A stretch of DNA of 64,000 nt from UBA6623 sp965248235 (GTDB lineage Bacteria > Acidobacteriota > Terriglobia > Bryobacterales > UBA6623), in the NCBI GenBank assembly GCA_965248235.1, contig CBDFIU010000005.1, positions 744,001-808,000 of the forward strand. The letters run 5' to 3'. The notes below the pieces were generated by a model, which made no database searches, was not told the origin of the DNA, and worked only from the letters and a program-made list of their open reading frames with translations. The position numbers were made by a program, and so were the translations under genes. This document shows positions 9,469 to 18,187 of this stretch, in pieces (position 1 is the first letter of the stretch; every line of letters starts with the position of its first letter).

Positions 9469-9782
9469 CGTGTCACCCCCGAATTAGCTTTCTCGTTTCA
9501 ACCTCCTCATTGCATCTCATCGGCCAAAACCCGTCGCGGCCCTGGGCCGATCGGGATAACTCTCCTATATTGTTAGACTCCCGAGCAGGGCGGGAGATTT
9601 CAAAAAGGTTGCTTCGGTGGGGTGATGTTCGCCGGCGAAGGCGCCACGAGGCTGTAAGTTTTACTACATCGCGAAATGTTTTCCGGGGGGCCGGGTGGGG
9701 TGCGCGGCGCGGGTTGGTGCGAGTGGCGCCGGAGTGCGCTGAAAAAACGTGCGGGACGTTGTGGCGCGGGGGTCGGGGAGTG
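9469..9782. other. Intergenic spacer with one hairpin
   Basis: This 314-base stretch lies between the end of the acyl-CoA ligase and the start of the L,D-transpeptidase, both on the minus strand. I see a perfect 6-base stem CTCCCG-loop-CGGGAG at 9578-9596 without a clear U tract, so it is a weak terminator candidate at best. No convincing gene is present; the promoter of the transpeptidase is presumably here. Confidence 0.5.
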
Positions 9783-11318
9783 CTATGGCGAACTCCGGGC
9801 GAGCTTTTGCTTGAGGATTTTGCCGGCGGCCGAACGGGGAATCGATTTCACGAACTCAATCTCGCGGACCTTTTTATACCCGGCGACTTGTCCGGCGACA
9901 TAGTCGAAGATGGTTTGCTCGGTGAGTTCGACGTCCTCGCGGGGAACGACGTAAGCCTTGGGGATTTCGCCGGCTTCGGGGTCTTTCTTGCCCAGCACGG
10001 CGCAGTCACGGACTTCGGGTAACTCTAGAATGACGGATTCCAGCTCGGCCGGCGTTACCTGGAAGCCCTTGTACTTGATCATCTGGCGCTTGCGGTCTTC
10101 CAAGTGCAAACGCCCCTGCTCATCGACGCGCGCGATGTCGCCGGTATAAAACCAGCCGTCGCGCAAGATCTTGCGGTTCTCTTCCGGGGCGTTATGGTAG
10201 CCGAGCATAATGTTGTCGCCGCGAACGGTCAACTCGCCGACCTCATTGGTCGGCAGTTCCCGGTCGCCGGTCTCGCGGTCGACGATCCTGAAATCGAAAC
10301 CCTCCACCGCGACCCCGGCCGTCTCGGCCGGGTCCCAGGGGCACTCCATTGCGTTCGTCGACCCGGTGCCGGCCGTCTCCGTCATGCCCCAGCCCTGACG
10401 AATCGCCACGCCGGTGGCTTTCCGCAGTCGATCGACGGCGGGCAGAGCCACCGGCGCCGCGCCGACGCTGAGAGTGCTGAGCGACGACAAATCGCATTCG
10501 TGAATGTCGGGTCGGGCGAGAAGGGTGAGAATGACTGGTGGAACGACGGGTAACCAGGTCACTTTCTCTCGTTCGACGGTGTCGACGCAGTCTTCCACGT
10601 CGAAACGTTCGCGAATGTGCAAACGGCTGCCCGAGGCCAATGTCGAGTTCAAGACGACGTTGAAACCGTAGATGTGGTACATCGGCAAAAAGCAGTAGGC
10701 GGCGCTTTCGGGTCCGGCCGTCGTGGTGACGGCGAGAATTTGCCGGATCCCCGTGATGAGGTTATGGTGCGTCAGCTCAACCCCTTTCGACAAACCGGTC
10801 GTGCCGCTTGAATAGGGCAGAAAGGCGACACCGTTGAGCGGGTCGATCGGCGGTTGCGGATCGGCTGTCTCGGCGGCGGCCCAAAACGTTCGGTCGAGTT
10901 CGATGAACCGCGTATCCGGCAAATCAACGGCGCACTCTTCCAAGCGCGACAGCAGGCGAGAGTGCGCGAAGATCGCGGCCGCTCCTGAATCACGAACTTG
11001 ATGCCGCAACTCGCGGCGGCGGTAACTGCTGTTGAGCGGCGTTAAGGTCAATCCGCTTCGCAGGATGCCGTAACAGGCAATCACGTAGTTGATGGAATTG
11101 GGGCTGAAGACCCCCACGGTCGAACCCTTTTCAAGTCCCAGCGCGAGCACGGCGTTGGCGAAGCGGGTCGCCTCGCGATCGAGTTCGACGCGGCTGAGCG
11201 TCGTGCCGTCGCCGTCGACTAAAAACGGCGCGTCGCCGTAACGGTCGGCCGCTTGGCGCAAGAGTTCGCCGAATGTTTCAGTCGAAGCGAAGAAATCTTT
11301 GGCGTTGAGGTTCTCCAT
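9783..11318 (-). CDS. AMP-forming acyl-CoA synthetase, 4-coumarate-CoA ligase-like
   Basis: A 511-residue ANL-superfamily adenylating enzyme. ATG 11318 gives the usual N-terminus; an upstream extension reads through unlike sequence. Visible motifs: the phosphate-binding loop YSSGTTGLSKGVELTH, WGMTETAGTGS, DGWFYTGDIARVDEQGRLHL, the hinge DRKRQMIKYKGFQVTPAELE, and the C-terminal catalytic Lys in PRSAAGKILKQKL. It activates a carboxylic acid to acyl-AMP and then to the CoA thioester. Similarity to 4CL-type enzymes suggests an aromatic or medium-chain substrate, but this is inference. It stands alone in its direction. Confidence 0.92.
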   Translation of the reverse strand: MENLNAKDFFASTETFGELLRQAADRYGDAPFLVDGDGTTLSRVELDREATRFANAVLALGLEKGSTVGVFSPNSINYVIACYGILRSGLTLTPLNSSYRRRELRHQVRDSGAAAIFAHSRLLSRLEECAVDLPDTRFIELDRTFWAAAETADPQPPIDPLNGVAFLPYSSGTTGLSKGVELTHHNLITGIRQILAVTTTAGPESAAYCFLPMYHIYGFNVVLNSTLASGSRLHIRERFDVEDCVDTVEREKVTWLPVVPPVILTLLARPDIHECDLSSLSTLSVGAAPVALPAVDRLRKATGVAIRQGWGMTETAGTGSTNAMECPWDPAETAGVAVEGFDFRIVDRETGDRELPTNEVGELTVRGDNIMLGYHNAPEENRKILRDGWFYTGDIARVDEQGRLHLEDRKRQMIKYKGFQVTPAELESVILELPEVRDCAVLGKKDPEAGEIPKAYVVPREDVELTEQTIFDYVAGQVAGYKKVREIEFVKSIPRSAAGKILKQKLARSSP

Positions 11319-11467
11319 GACGAACGACCATTCTAGCCGGGTGCGGTATCGTGCCGGAGTGGGGAGTACCTGAGGTACTATCAATTCCTCCCAATTTACG
11401 CTGGTACCCGGCGGAACTTGCCGAAAACACGGGCGCGGGGACCGTCTCAACTTACAAGGACGCGTTC

Positions 11468-11647
11468 GTGGCGCGGCAACAATCTTCGCAAGGGTGGATC
11501 TGGTTGGTAGGCATCCCCATGGGGGCCATCGCGGTTGGCGTCTACTACTCCTACGGTCCGCGATTCTTTCAGAGGATCATTGAGAACTTCTTTTATTGGG
11601 TGAACTACGCGCTGCCGAGCTGGATCAGGTCGGTGCTGGGACTCTAG
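11468..11647 (+). CDS. Small single-span membrane protein, unknown
   Basis: A 59-residue product starting at GTG 11468 with AAGGA seven bases upstream. It has one strongly hydrophobic segment (WIWLVGIPMGAIAVGVYY, about residues 10-27) and an amphipathic tail. The stop TAG 11645-11647 lies in the left end of a dispersed repeat, so the C-terminus may have been altered by repeat insertion. I know no family. It could be spurious; the ribosome site and clean membrane segment are the only support. Confidence 0.4.
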   Translation: MARQQSSQGWIWLVGIPMGAIAVGVYYSYGPRFFQRIIENFFYWVNYALPSWIRSVLGL

Positions 11648-11756
11648 TGCCACGACCGCATGAAAAAGTTGGCAGTGGTTTCCTCCGCAATGGCGGATCG
11701 AAGCCTTCTCAACAAGGTCGGGGAAAGGTGTCTCTTCACGTGGTCTGAGTGCTAGC
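11644..11756 (+). repeat. Dispersed repeat R1, copy 1
   Basis: Begins CTAGTGCCACGACC, continues through GTGGTTTCCTCCGC and ends with CAACAAGGTCGGGGAAAGG then TGTCTCTTCACGTGGTCTGA. The order matches copy 2 at 17752-17927; the right part alone recurs at 31266-31312. The right part contains the stem ACGTG-tctttt-CACGT in copies 2 and 3. The left boundary supplies the stop codon of the small membrane protein gene. No coding potential seen. Confidence 0.7.
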
Positions 11757-11780
11757 GGGTTCAAGAAGCCGAACGGCCGA

Positions 11781-11826
11781 GGGGCTGTGAAAAAATCGGG
11801 GACAGTCCCCATTTTTTCACAGCCCC
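11781..11826. repeat. REP-like palindromic element, copy 1 (short form)
   Basis: A 46-base near-perfect palindrome: GGGGCTGTGAAAAAAT, then CGGGGACAGTCCCC, then ATTTTTTCACAGCCCC. The GGGGACAGTCCCC core with A/T-tract arms resembles repeats that accompany REP-associated tyrosine transposases (RAYTs) in other genomes; that link is from memory and no RAYT gene lies in this window. Longer copies occur at 61025 and 63037. It could also form a transcription-stopping hairpin between converging units. Confidence 0.75.
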
Positions 11827-11847
11827 CGACCTGCGGTCCCGCGCACT

Positions 11848-13236
11848 CTACAGCCCCGGCCGGCGCACGACCTTGTGTTTCCGCACCCACTCGATCAGGG
11901 CATCGCGTAAGGCCGGCCCGTCCTTTCCAAATACAAACCCCTGCTCGCGCCACTTCTCGGCGATGAAGTCGTTGGTCGCGACGACGTATTCTCGCTCAGG
12001 ATCGATGCCGGGGCGCTGTCGCAGCTCGTCGGGTAGTCGGTCCCCGCGCAGGCGAGCCGTGACGATGAGATTGTCGAAGGGCATGATGTTCCAGATGTGG
12101 CGGGCGAGAATCCGGCCTGGCGACAACCCGTCGCGGACGCCTCCCAGGTTCATGTAAGCCAGGTCGGCGCCAACGGCGTCGGCCATCACCGCCTCGACCC
12201 ACGGCCGCAGCTCGTGGCGGCTGAACGATCGCTCGGATTCCCCGATTTCGACATCGACGATCTCCGCTACGCGGGCTTCCCATTTTTCAACCAGCTCGAG
12301 GGTGGCGGGGTCGGGCGGGTAGGTGCGGGCGTCAATCGGAATTCTCTTCCAGCGGTAGGAGACGAGACGCTTGCCGCCCACGTCGAATTCGATATCCAGG
12401 CGGCCGAGCTCGCGCCCGTACGGCCGCGTCTTGACGCAAACACGCCCGTCGTACTCCTTGACGTCGTCTTGTCCGCCGTGGTGATGGCCGCTGATGATAA
12501 CGGGGACGCGCGGATTTTCGCGCAAAACGCGATCTTCCTCATTGGGAAACATATGCGAAAGAACGACGATTAGATCGGCTCGATCGCCGATTTCATCCAC
12601 GTAACGGGCAACGGTCTCGGTCACGGGCAGCGTGTTCCAGGGGCCCCGCAACGCGGCGCGAGTAAGGCGATCAAGCTCGCCGGTCAGCAGGCCGATCACG
12701 GCTACTCGAATCCCGTTGACCTCGCGGATTTCATAGGCCTTTTCGGCCAGCAACTTTCCTTCCGCGTTGACGACGTTGGCCGAAACGATGGGAAACGACG
12801 CCGCGCGAATGAATTCGCGAATCTTCCGCCAGCCGTAGTCGAACTCGTGATTGCCGAGGGTATGGAAGTCGAGCCCCAGTTTCGAGGCGACTTCGTATAC
12901 GGGAAGGCCTTCGAAGATCGTCGATACGGGCGAGCCTTGGACCAGGTCGCCGCCGTGCATTACCAAGACCGCGTCCGATTTCGCGCGCTCTTGACGGATC
13001 GCTTCGGCGACATGGGCAAACCCGCCGCGTCGCCGGTCATCGGGCAGCAGCCGGGCATGAAGATCATTCAAATGGAGGATGGTGAGCGAGCGAACCGGAT
13101 CGGCGTGGAGGGGAAAGCAGGCGAGCAGCAGCAGCAGCAGCCGGCCGAGCGTACGGCGCGGGCAGGTTAGAGTTGCGAGGAGGCTGGGTCGGATGCCCTG
13201 GAGATACGAATGAGCAGGGCTGGAGATGTGCTCCAC
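11848..13236 (-). CDS. 5'-nucleotidase/2',3'-cyclic phosphodiesterase, UshA-like
   Basis: A periplasmic metallophosphoesterase with C-terminal 5_nucleotid_C domain. Metal motifs are all visible: HLNDLHARL, GGDLVQGSP, GNHEFDYG, LSHMFPNEED and SGHHHGGQ. The C-terminal domain has LGGVRDGLSPGRILARHIWNIMPFDN. The hydrophobic core of the signal peptide is an unusual poly-Leu run (LGRLLLLLLACF) encoded by CAG/CTG triplets. The start is uncertain: GTG 13236 avoids overlap with fabG, while ATG 13296 or 13311 would overlap it; none has a clear ribosome site. It scavenges nucleotides by releasing phosphate outside the inner membrane. Confidence 0.85.
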   Translation of the reverse strand: MEHISSPAHSYLQGIRPSLLATLTCPRRTLGRLLLLLLACFPLHADPVRSLTILHLNDLHARLLPDDRRRGGFAHVAEAIRQERAKSDAVLVMHGGDLVQGSPVSTIFEGLPVYEVASKLGLDFHTLGNHEFDYGWRKIREFIRAASFPIVSANVVNAEGKLLAEKAYEIREVNGIRVAVIGLLTGELDRLTRAALRGPWNTLPVTETVARYVDEIGDRADLIVVLSHMFPNEEDRVLRENPRVPVIISGHHHGGQDDVKEYDGRVCVKTRPYGRELGRLDIEFDVGGKRLVSYRWKRIPIDARTYPPDPATLELVEKWEARVAEIVDVEIGESERSFSRHELRPWVEAVMADAVGADLAYMNLGGVRDGLSPGRILARHIWNIMPFDNLIVTARLRGDRLPDELRQRPGIDPEREYVVATNDFIAEKWREQGFVFGKDGPALRDALIEWVRKHKVVRRPGL

Positions 13237-13276
13237 CGAGTCGGCGCGGGCGCGGGGACGAGGGGCCCGCGGAGGG

Positions 13277-14011
13277 CTACATGTACAGACCGCCATTGAC
13301 TTGTAGGACATGCCCGGTGATATAGGAAGCTTCGTCGGCGGCGAGGAAGCGGACCGCGTAGGCCACTTCCTCGACGGAACCGATTCGTCGTAAAGGAATC
13401 GACTCGAGTAATTTCTCCTTGACCTCGTCGCCGAGAGCGTCGGTCATGGAGGTTTCGATAAATCCCGGCGCGACGGCGTTGACTGTAATGTTGCGCGAGG
13501 CGACTTCTTGGGCCAATGACTTCGTTAACCCCACCAGGCCGGCTTTTGAAGCGGCGTAATTGGCTTGCCCCGGATTACCGCTTTCGCCGACCACCGATGA
13601 AATGTTGATGATGCGGCCCCAGCGCGCTTTCATCATGGGCCGTAAGACCGCTTGGATGCAGGCGAAGGCGCCGCTGAGGTTGACGTTGAGAACCTCGTCC
13701 CAGTTTTCGGCCGACATGCGCGCCGCGAGCTCGTCGCGCGTCACGCCGGCGTTGTTGACCAGAATATCGACACGCTCGGCCAACTCGCGGGCTTGGCTGA
13801 AGGCTTGCTTGACGGAATCGCGAGAGGCGACATCGAGGGGTACGGCGTTGGCCGATCCGCCGCCGGCGCGAATCTCCTCGACCAGCGATGTCAGCTTGTC
13901 TTGTTGGCGCGCTCCGACGATGACGCGAGCCCCGGCGCGGGCCAGGTCGAGGGCACAGGCGCGGCCGATGCCTTGGCTTGCTCCGGTAACGAATGCCGTG
14001 CGGCCTTTCAT
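13277..14011 (-). CDS. fabG: 3-oxoacyl-[acyl-carrier-protein] reductase
   Basis: A 244-residue short-chain dehydrogenase that reduces 3-oxoacyl-ACP with NADPH in fatty-acid elongation. Cofactor motif TGASQGIGRA (9-18), NNAG (86-89), catalytic Ser138/139, Tyr152 and Lys156 in ISSVVGESGNPGQANYAASK, and VAPGFIETSMTDAL are all present. The ATGA overlap with the fabD stop indicates translational coupling. Length and motifs are those of authentic FabG rather than a random SDR, supported by fabD next door. Confidence 0.95.
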   Translation of the reverse strand: MKGRTAFVTGASQGIGRACALDLARAGARVIVGARQQDKLTSLVEEIRAGGGSANAVPLDVASRDSVKQAFSQARELAERVDILVNNAGVTRDELAARMSAENWDEVLNVNLSGAFACIQAVLRPMMKARWGRIINISSVVGESGNPGQANYAASKAGLVGLTKSLAQEVASRNITVNAVAPGFIETSMTDALGDEVKEKLLESIPLRRIGSVEEVAYAVRFLAADEASYITGHVLQVNGGLYM

Positions 14012-14931
14012 GAAATCAGTTTCTCCAGCGACTGGAGGTCCTCGACGTTCGCGACGTTCAACGAGCGGTCAATCCCGCGCATCAGGCCCGTCAGCACGCG
14101 CCCGGGCCCGACTTCGATAAAGCGTTCGACGCCGAGCGAGGCGAGCCGACGAATGACTTCCTCCCAGCGTACAGGATTGGGCACCTGCTGCTTGAGGCCC
14201 TCGCGCACCGCAGCGGCGGTTTCGACAACCTGGGCGGCGTAGTTGTTCACCAACCCGACGGCGGGGTCGCGGAAATCGATCGAGTCGAGATCGGGCGAGA
14301 GTTGGTCCCGGGCGGGCGTCATCAAGGCGCAGTGGAACGGCGCGCTCACTTGCAGCAAGACGGCTTTGCGCGCTCCGGCATTCTTGGCGATCTCGACGGC
14401 TCGTTCAACGGCGCCGGCGTGGCCCGCGATAACGACCTGCAACGGAGAGTTCAAATTGGCCGGCGAGACGACTTCGCCTTGCGCCGCCGCCTCGCAAACG
14501 GCGTCGAGCCTTTTTGGCGGGAGGCCGATCAGGGCGGCCATGGCGCCCACGCCTTGGGGAACGGCCGCCTGCATATACTGGCCGCGTTTTCGCACGAGCC
14601 GCACCGCGTCGGCGAAGCCCAACGCCCCGGCGGCCGTCAGCGCCGAGTATTCCCCCAAACTGTGCCCGGCGACGAGATGGGGGCTGATTCCCTTTTCACG
14701 CAAGACGGCGTCGACGGCGATCGAACAAGTTAGGATCGCGGGCTGGGTGTTTTCGGTCAGCTTGAGTTGGTCGTCCGGTCCTTCGAAGCAGAGCGCGGAA
14801 AGTGAGAACCCGAGGGCATCGTCGGCCTGTTCGAAAATCGCGCGCGCGGCGGGATACTCCGAGGCCAGTTCGCGCCCCATGCCGGCGTATTGGGAGCCCT
14901 GGCCGGGGAAGAGAAAAGCTGTTGTCGGCAT
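14008..14931 (-). CDS. fabD: Malonyl-CoA:ACP transacylase
   Basis: A 307-residue FabD that loads malonyl groups onto ACP. It begins with the family pattern FLFPGQGSQYAGMGREL and has the nucleophile Ser91 in VAGHSLGEYSAL; APFHCALM carries the catalytic His, and QVPNPVRWEE is a C-terminal family motif. It is the first gene of a two-gene fabD-fabG unit in this window; fabH, fabF and acpP are not nearby, so the usual fab cluster is split. Confidence 0.96.
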   Translation of the reverse strand: MPTTAFLFPGQGSQYAGMGRELASEYPAARAIFEQADDALGFSLSALCFEGPDDQLKLTENTQPAILTCSIAVDAVLREKGISPHLVAGHSLGEYSALTAAGALGFADAVRLVRKRGQYMQAAVPQGVGAMAALIGLPPKRLDAVCEAAAQGEVVSPANLNSPLQVVIAGHAGAVERAVEIAKNAGARKAVLLQVSAPFHCALMTPARDQLSPDLDSIDFRDPAVGLVNNYAAQVVETAAAVREGLKQQVPNPVRWEEVIRRLASLGVERFIEVGPGRVLTGLMRGIDRSLNVANVEDLQSLEKLIS

Positions 14932-15111
14932 AAAGATCCCACCCTATACGGCGGGCGGGCGAAGCGCAAGTTGGGGGCGTGGGGAGCCATCGCCCGAGAG
15001 TCGGTGGAAGGGCCGGCCTTCGTGCCGACCTGTCCTTTCCTCGACGCCCGCGCCCAGGCCGCTTTATCCGCTCCGGTCACTTTTAGTAAGCTAATGCCCT
15101 GGAGAACCTCG

Positions 15112-17163
15112 ATGAACTTTTCACGTCTCTTGGGTCTACTTTTGGTGCTGCCGTTGACGGTTTCGTTTTCCTACGCGGTTTCGGTTCCGGTCGACATGAC
15201 GGGCTATTCAGCGGGGGTGGTCGGCGTCGAGCAACAAGACGATTCGCTTGTCGTCACCTGGCCGGATGAGGCTGCCAAGACCTGGCGGGCTGTGTTTTCG
15301 TTGGATCCCGCGGAACCCCTGATTACATCGATCAGTTCCGAGCGGGAGACGGTTGTCCACGCCGGGCGGCCGTTCTATCGAGCCGAGACGGGGAAGCGGC
15401 GCAAGGGCTGGAACGCTTTTTTTGATTTTCCGCCTTCGCACCCGGAGGGGACGCGAAGTTTTCAGGGGCGGCTCAAGTTGCGCTCGGCGCGGGTTCAAAC
15501 GACGGGCGATCGGGTGGAATTGTTTTTCGACGGCCTCGGGATGGGCATCTTCGAAGGAGGCATCGCGTATACGATTTTCCCCGGCAGCCGCTTGATTCAA
15601 CAGGAAGCCGTGATGACGACCTACACGGCGGACACGGCCTATTTCTATGACGCCGGCATCGAGTTTTCCCTGCCGGACGCCGAGCGGGTGGGCCGCAATA
15701 TGCACACCGAGACTTCCTACTACGACACGGAGGGCAAGTTTCAAACGGTCACGGCCCAAGGGCTGGAGCCGGAGCGGGTTCCCCTGGCGGTGCGCTATCG
15801 GACGCTGGCGATGAAGTCGGCCTCGGGCAGCGTCGCCGTGTTTCCGGCGCCGCATCAATATTTCTTCCCGCGCGATTTCACGTCGAACTTGTCGCACCTG
15901 TGGCACCGCACTAGGAGGGGAAAGGTGTCGATCGGGATTCGCCAGATCGGCGACACGAACTGGATTTTCTATCCCTGGGTGAATGCGCCTCCCGGGCGGC
16001 CGCAGCGGATGGCGGTCTTCTTCCTGGTTTCCGACGGGCCGGCGAAGGAAACACTCGACGATGTGTTGGCCTACACAAGGCGCGACCGCTTTGCCGAGTT
16101 GGAGGGCTACAAGACGCTCAGCCAACATTGGCATTTGGCCTATACGGTGCAGGCAGTCGAGAAGGGTTTCGACTGGGTTCCGCCTTTCAAGCCGGTGCTC
16201 GAAGAGATGGGCGTGGACGCGTCGATCATCATGGATTTTCACGGCGACGGGCACCCGCGCGACTTGACGGACTTGCGGCTCGAAGAGCTCGATAATTTCT
16301 TCAAAGCTTGCAAAGCGCAATCGAACGACGATTTTCTGCTGATCCCCTCCGAGGAAGCGAATGTTCACTTGGGTGGGCATTGGGCGGTGATTTTCCCGAA
16401 GCCCGTGTATTGGTGGATGGGACGTCCCGAGGGCGGGAAGTTTCAAATTGACCACCCGAAATACGGACGCGTCTATTCGACCGAAGACGAGAAAGAGATG
16501 CTCGACTTGGTGCGGCGCGAGGGCGGGTATATGTACCAGACGCACGCCCGCACGAAAGGGTCGACGGGCTACCCGGATAAGATTCGTGAGAGCGAGCATT
16601 TCCTCGACCCGCGCTATCTCGGCGCCGGGTGGAAGGCGATGCCGGCCGATCATTCGTCGGCCCGGCTGGGCGAGCGGGTGTTTACTCTGCTCGACGATAT
16701 GAATAATTGGGGGCTGCCGAAGCGGGTTTTCGGCGAGGTGGATGTTTTCCAGTTCGATCATACCCACGAGCTGTGGGGCCATATGAACATCAACTACATC
16801 AAGCTCGATCGGCTGCCGGATTTCGAGCATTACGACGAGGTTCTCGAACCGCTGGCGAAAGGCGATTTTTTCACGACGACGGGTGAGGTTCTGCTGCCTC
16901 GGGTGACGGTCAAGCCGGGAGACGGCGATCGCATCGAGGTTGAGGCGGACGTTCGCTGGACCTTTCCGCTGCGCTTTGCCGAGATCGTTTGGGGCGACGG
17001 GGTCAAGACGGAGCGAAAGATGATTCCGCTCGCCGGGACGCGGCAGTTTGGCGAGTCGACATTCAATTGGAGCGCCGAGGCCCCGGGGTGGAAATGGGCG
17101 CGGGTGGCGGTTTGGGATGTGGCGGCGAATGGAGCTTTTGTGAATCCGGTGCGGCGGGAGTGA
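15112..17163 (+). CDS. Large secreted protein, unknown function, PHP-like C-terminal half
   Basis: A 683-residue protein starting at ATG 15112 with GGAG seven bases upstream and a signal peptide (LLGLLLVLPLTVSFSYA). The first ~300 residues are predicted beta-rich (FLVSDG ends this part). The second half holds clustered metal-ligand candidates: IIMDFHGDGHPRD, LLIPSEEANVHLGGHW, YMYQTHARTKGS and FDHTHELWGHMN. This pattern suggests a PHP-type or related metallohydrolase fold but I cannot assign a family with certainty. The C-terminal ~80 residues look like an immunoglobulin-like beta domain. It is monocistronic, divergent from fabD. Confidence 0.7.
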   Translation: MNFSRLLGLLLVLPLTVSFSYAVSVPVDMTGYSAGVVGVEQQDDSLVVTWPDEAAKTWRAVFSLDPAEPLITSISSERETVVHAGRPFYRAETGKRRKGWNAFFDFPPSHPEGTRSFQGRLKLRSARVQTTGDRVELFFDGLGMGIFEGGIAYTIFPGSRLIQQEAVMTTYTADTAYFYDAGIEFSLPDAERVGRNMHTETSYYDTEGKFQTVTAQGLEPERVPLAVRYRTLAMKSASGSVAVFPAPHQYFFPRDFTSNLSHLWHRTRRGKVSIGIRQIGDTNWIFYPWVNAPPGRPQRMAVFFLVSDGPAKETLDDVLAYTRRDRFAELEGYKTLSQHWHLAYTVQAVEKGFDWVPPFKPVLEEMGVDASIIMDFHGDGHPRDLTDLRLEELDNFFKACKAQSNDDFLLIPSEEANVHLGGHWAVIFPKPVYWWMGRPEGGKFQIDHPKYGRVYSTEDEKEMLDLVRREGGYMYQTHARTKGSTGYPDKIRESEHFLDPRYLGAGWKAMPADHSSARLGERVFTLLDDMNNWGLPKRVFGEVDVFQFDHTHELWGHMNINYIKLDRLPDFEHYDEVLEPLAKGDFFTTTGEVLLPRVTVKPGDGDRIEVEADVRWTFPLRFAEIVWGDGVKTERKMIPLAGTRQFGESTFNWSAEAPGWKWARVAVWDVAANGAFVNPVRRE

Positions 17164-17210
17164 GGGGACTGTGAATCTTACACCGGTTCGGTGGCCGGCG
17201 AGAGGCTCGG

Positions 17211-17444
17211 ATGACAGGAAACAGTCAGGTATTCCACAATCCAAGGGAGATGTCAGACACCCAGCAAGAGATCCTGAAAGTCCTAAAAGGCGTTGACGCC
17301 GAGTTGTCTATCCGGGACTTGGTCCGCGAGGTGCAGCGGGTGTCTCCGATCCGCGACGCCGAAATTAGAGCCGGTATCCTGCCGCTGATCTCTCTCGATC
17401 GAATACGACTGACATCGAACCGAAAACTGCGTTTTGGCTCTTAG
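17211..17444 (+). CDS. Small putative winged-helix protein
   Basis: A 77-residue product. The order is helix (DTQQEILKVLKG), helix (SIRDLVREVQRVSP), helix (RDAEIRAGILPLISLDRI) and a basic wing-like strand pair (RLTSNRKLRFGS), which fits a compact winged helix. ATG 17211 has GAGAGG upstream; ATG 17250 is an alternative lying too close to AAGGGA. It ends 14 bases before the dGTPase fragment and may have formed an operon with it. No family name recognised. Confidence 0.5.
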   Translation: MTGNSQVFHNPREMSDTQQEILKVLKGVDAELSIRDLVREVQRVSPIRDAEIRAGILPLISLDRIRLTSNRKLRFGS

Positions 17445-17458
17445 TTCCTCTCCACAAG

Positions 17459-17755
17459 TTGAGTGACCGCGATGCAAGACGAACACCGGAAGGGCGCGTA
17501 GATTACCGCTCTCCGGCCCAGGTCGACAGAGACCGGATCCTCTACGCAAGTTCACTCGCGCGCTTAGCTGAAGTCACTCAAGTGGTCTCGCCCCAGCGTG
17601 GACATGTATTTCACAACAGGCTGACCCACTCCCTGAAGGTTGCTCAAATCGCTCGCCGCATGGCCGAAGGTTTGCGGGCCCGGTACCGAGACGAACTCAC
17701 CGACATCGATCTGAATCCGGACGGGCGGAGGCCCGCGCCAAAATACACGATCTAG
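17459..17755 (+). pseudogene. dGTPase-like HD protein, N-terminal fragment
   Basis: Only ~98 residues from a TTG start. DRDRILYASSLARLAEVTQV, then GHVFHNRLTHSLKVAQIARR matches the N-terminus of deoxyguanosinetriphosphate triphosphohydrolases, normally about 400-500 residues. The reading stops at TAG 17753-17755, the first bases of repeat R1 copy 2, before the HD doublet and the rest of the metal site. I therefore infer that the gene was cut by the repeat or an accompanying deletion; no downstream remainder is visible. The product cannot be an active dNTPase. Confidence 0.8.
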
Positions 17756-17927
17756 TACCACGACCAGTTCGAAAAAGCTTGTTTGGCGGCACGGCACTAT
17801 TGTTGAGTGACCACATCGCGTGGCGATGCGGCTCTGTTTGGCCCGTGGTTTCCTCCGCGCCGGCGGCTCGACGCCTTGCCAACAAGGTCGGGGAACGTGT
17901 CTTTTCACGTGGGCTGAATTACTAGGG
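17752..17927 (+). repeat. Dispersed repeat R1, copy 2
   Basis: Starts CTAGTACCACGACC, has GTGGTTTCCTCCGCGCCGG in its middle and ends CAACAAGGTCGGGGAACG then TGTCTTTTCACGTGGGCTGA. Relative to copy 1 it carries about 60 extra bases in the left half. Its first TAG terminates the truncated dGTPase reading frame. Confidence 0.7.
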
Positions 17928-18187
17928 CTTCCGCGCGAGGATTCGGATTATCCCCCTACCGGCAAAGTGGGCGGAGCGTGGACTTCCGTCCACGCCTCTG
18001 ATTCTGCTGCTTGCATGGCGGGAGGCACCTCCCAAATCTTGTCGCACACCCATAGGGGCCGCTCCCAATCCGCACGCCGGCCGATGCGCTCGGGCCGAGC
18101 TGTCGGGCGGAGCGGTTTCTTGATTAACGAGCGATGGTCGGCTGTTGACTTCAGGTCAGGTTCAGTTTCGGCTGTCGCGTCAGTCTC
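17928..18187. other. Intergenic stretch with an 8-base perfect hairpin
   Basis: Between repeat R1 copy 2 and the tonB-like stop. It holds GCGTGGAC-TTCC-GTCCACGC at 17976-17995, a perfect 8-base stem with a 4-base loop but no U tract. The rest shows no coding pattern on either strand; it may contain eroded sequence of the disrupted dGTPase region. Confidence 0.4.

Noticed and set aside
9578..9596. Hairpin CTCCCG/CGGGAG as a terminator
   Set aside because: The stem is only six bases and no T tract follows in the direction of the nearby genes.
13122..13140. A CAG trinucleotide run suggesting a microsatellite
   Set aside because: It encodes the poly-Leu core of the nucleotidase signal peptide on the minus strand; no variation can be judged from one sequence.
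15208..17244. A 678-codon open frame on the minus strand opposite the large secreted protein
   Set aside because: It is rich in Arg, His and Pro with no domain pattern, while the plus strand has a ribosome site, signal peptide and ordered motifs. It is a by-product of GC-rich third positions.
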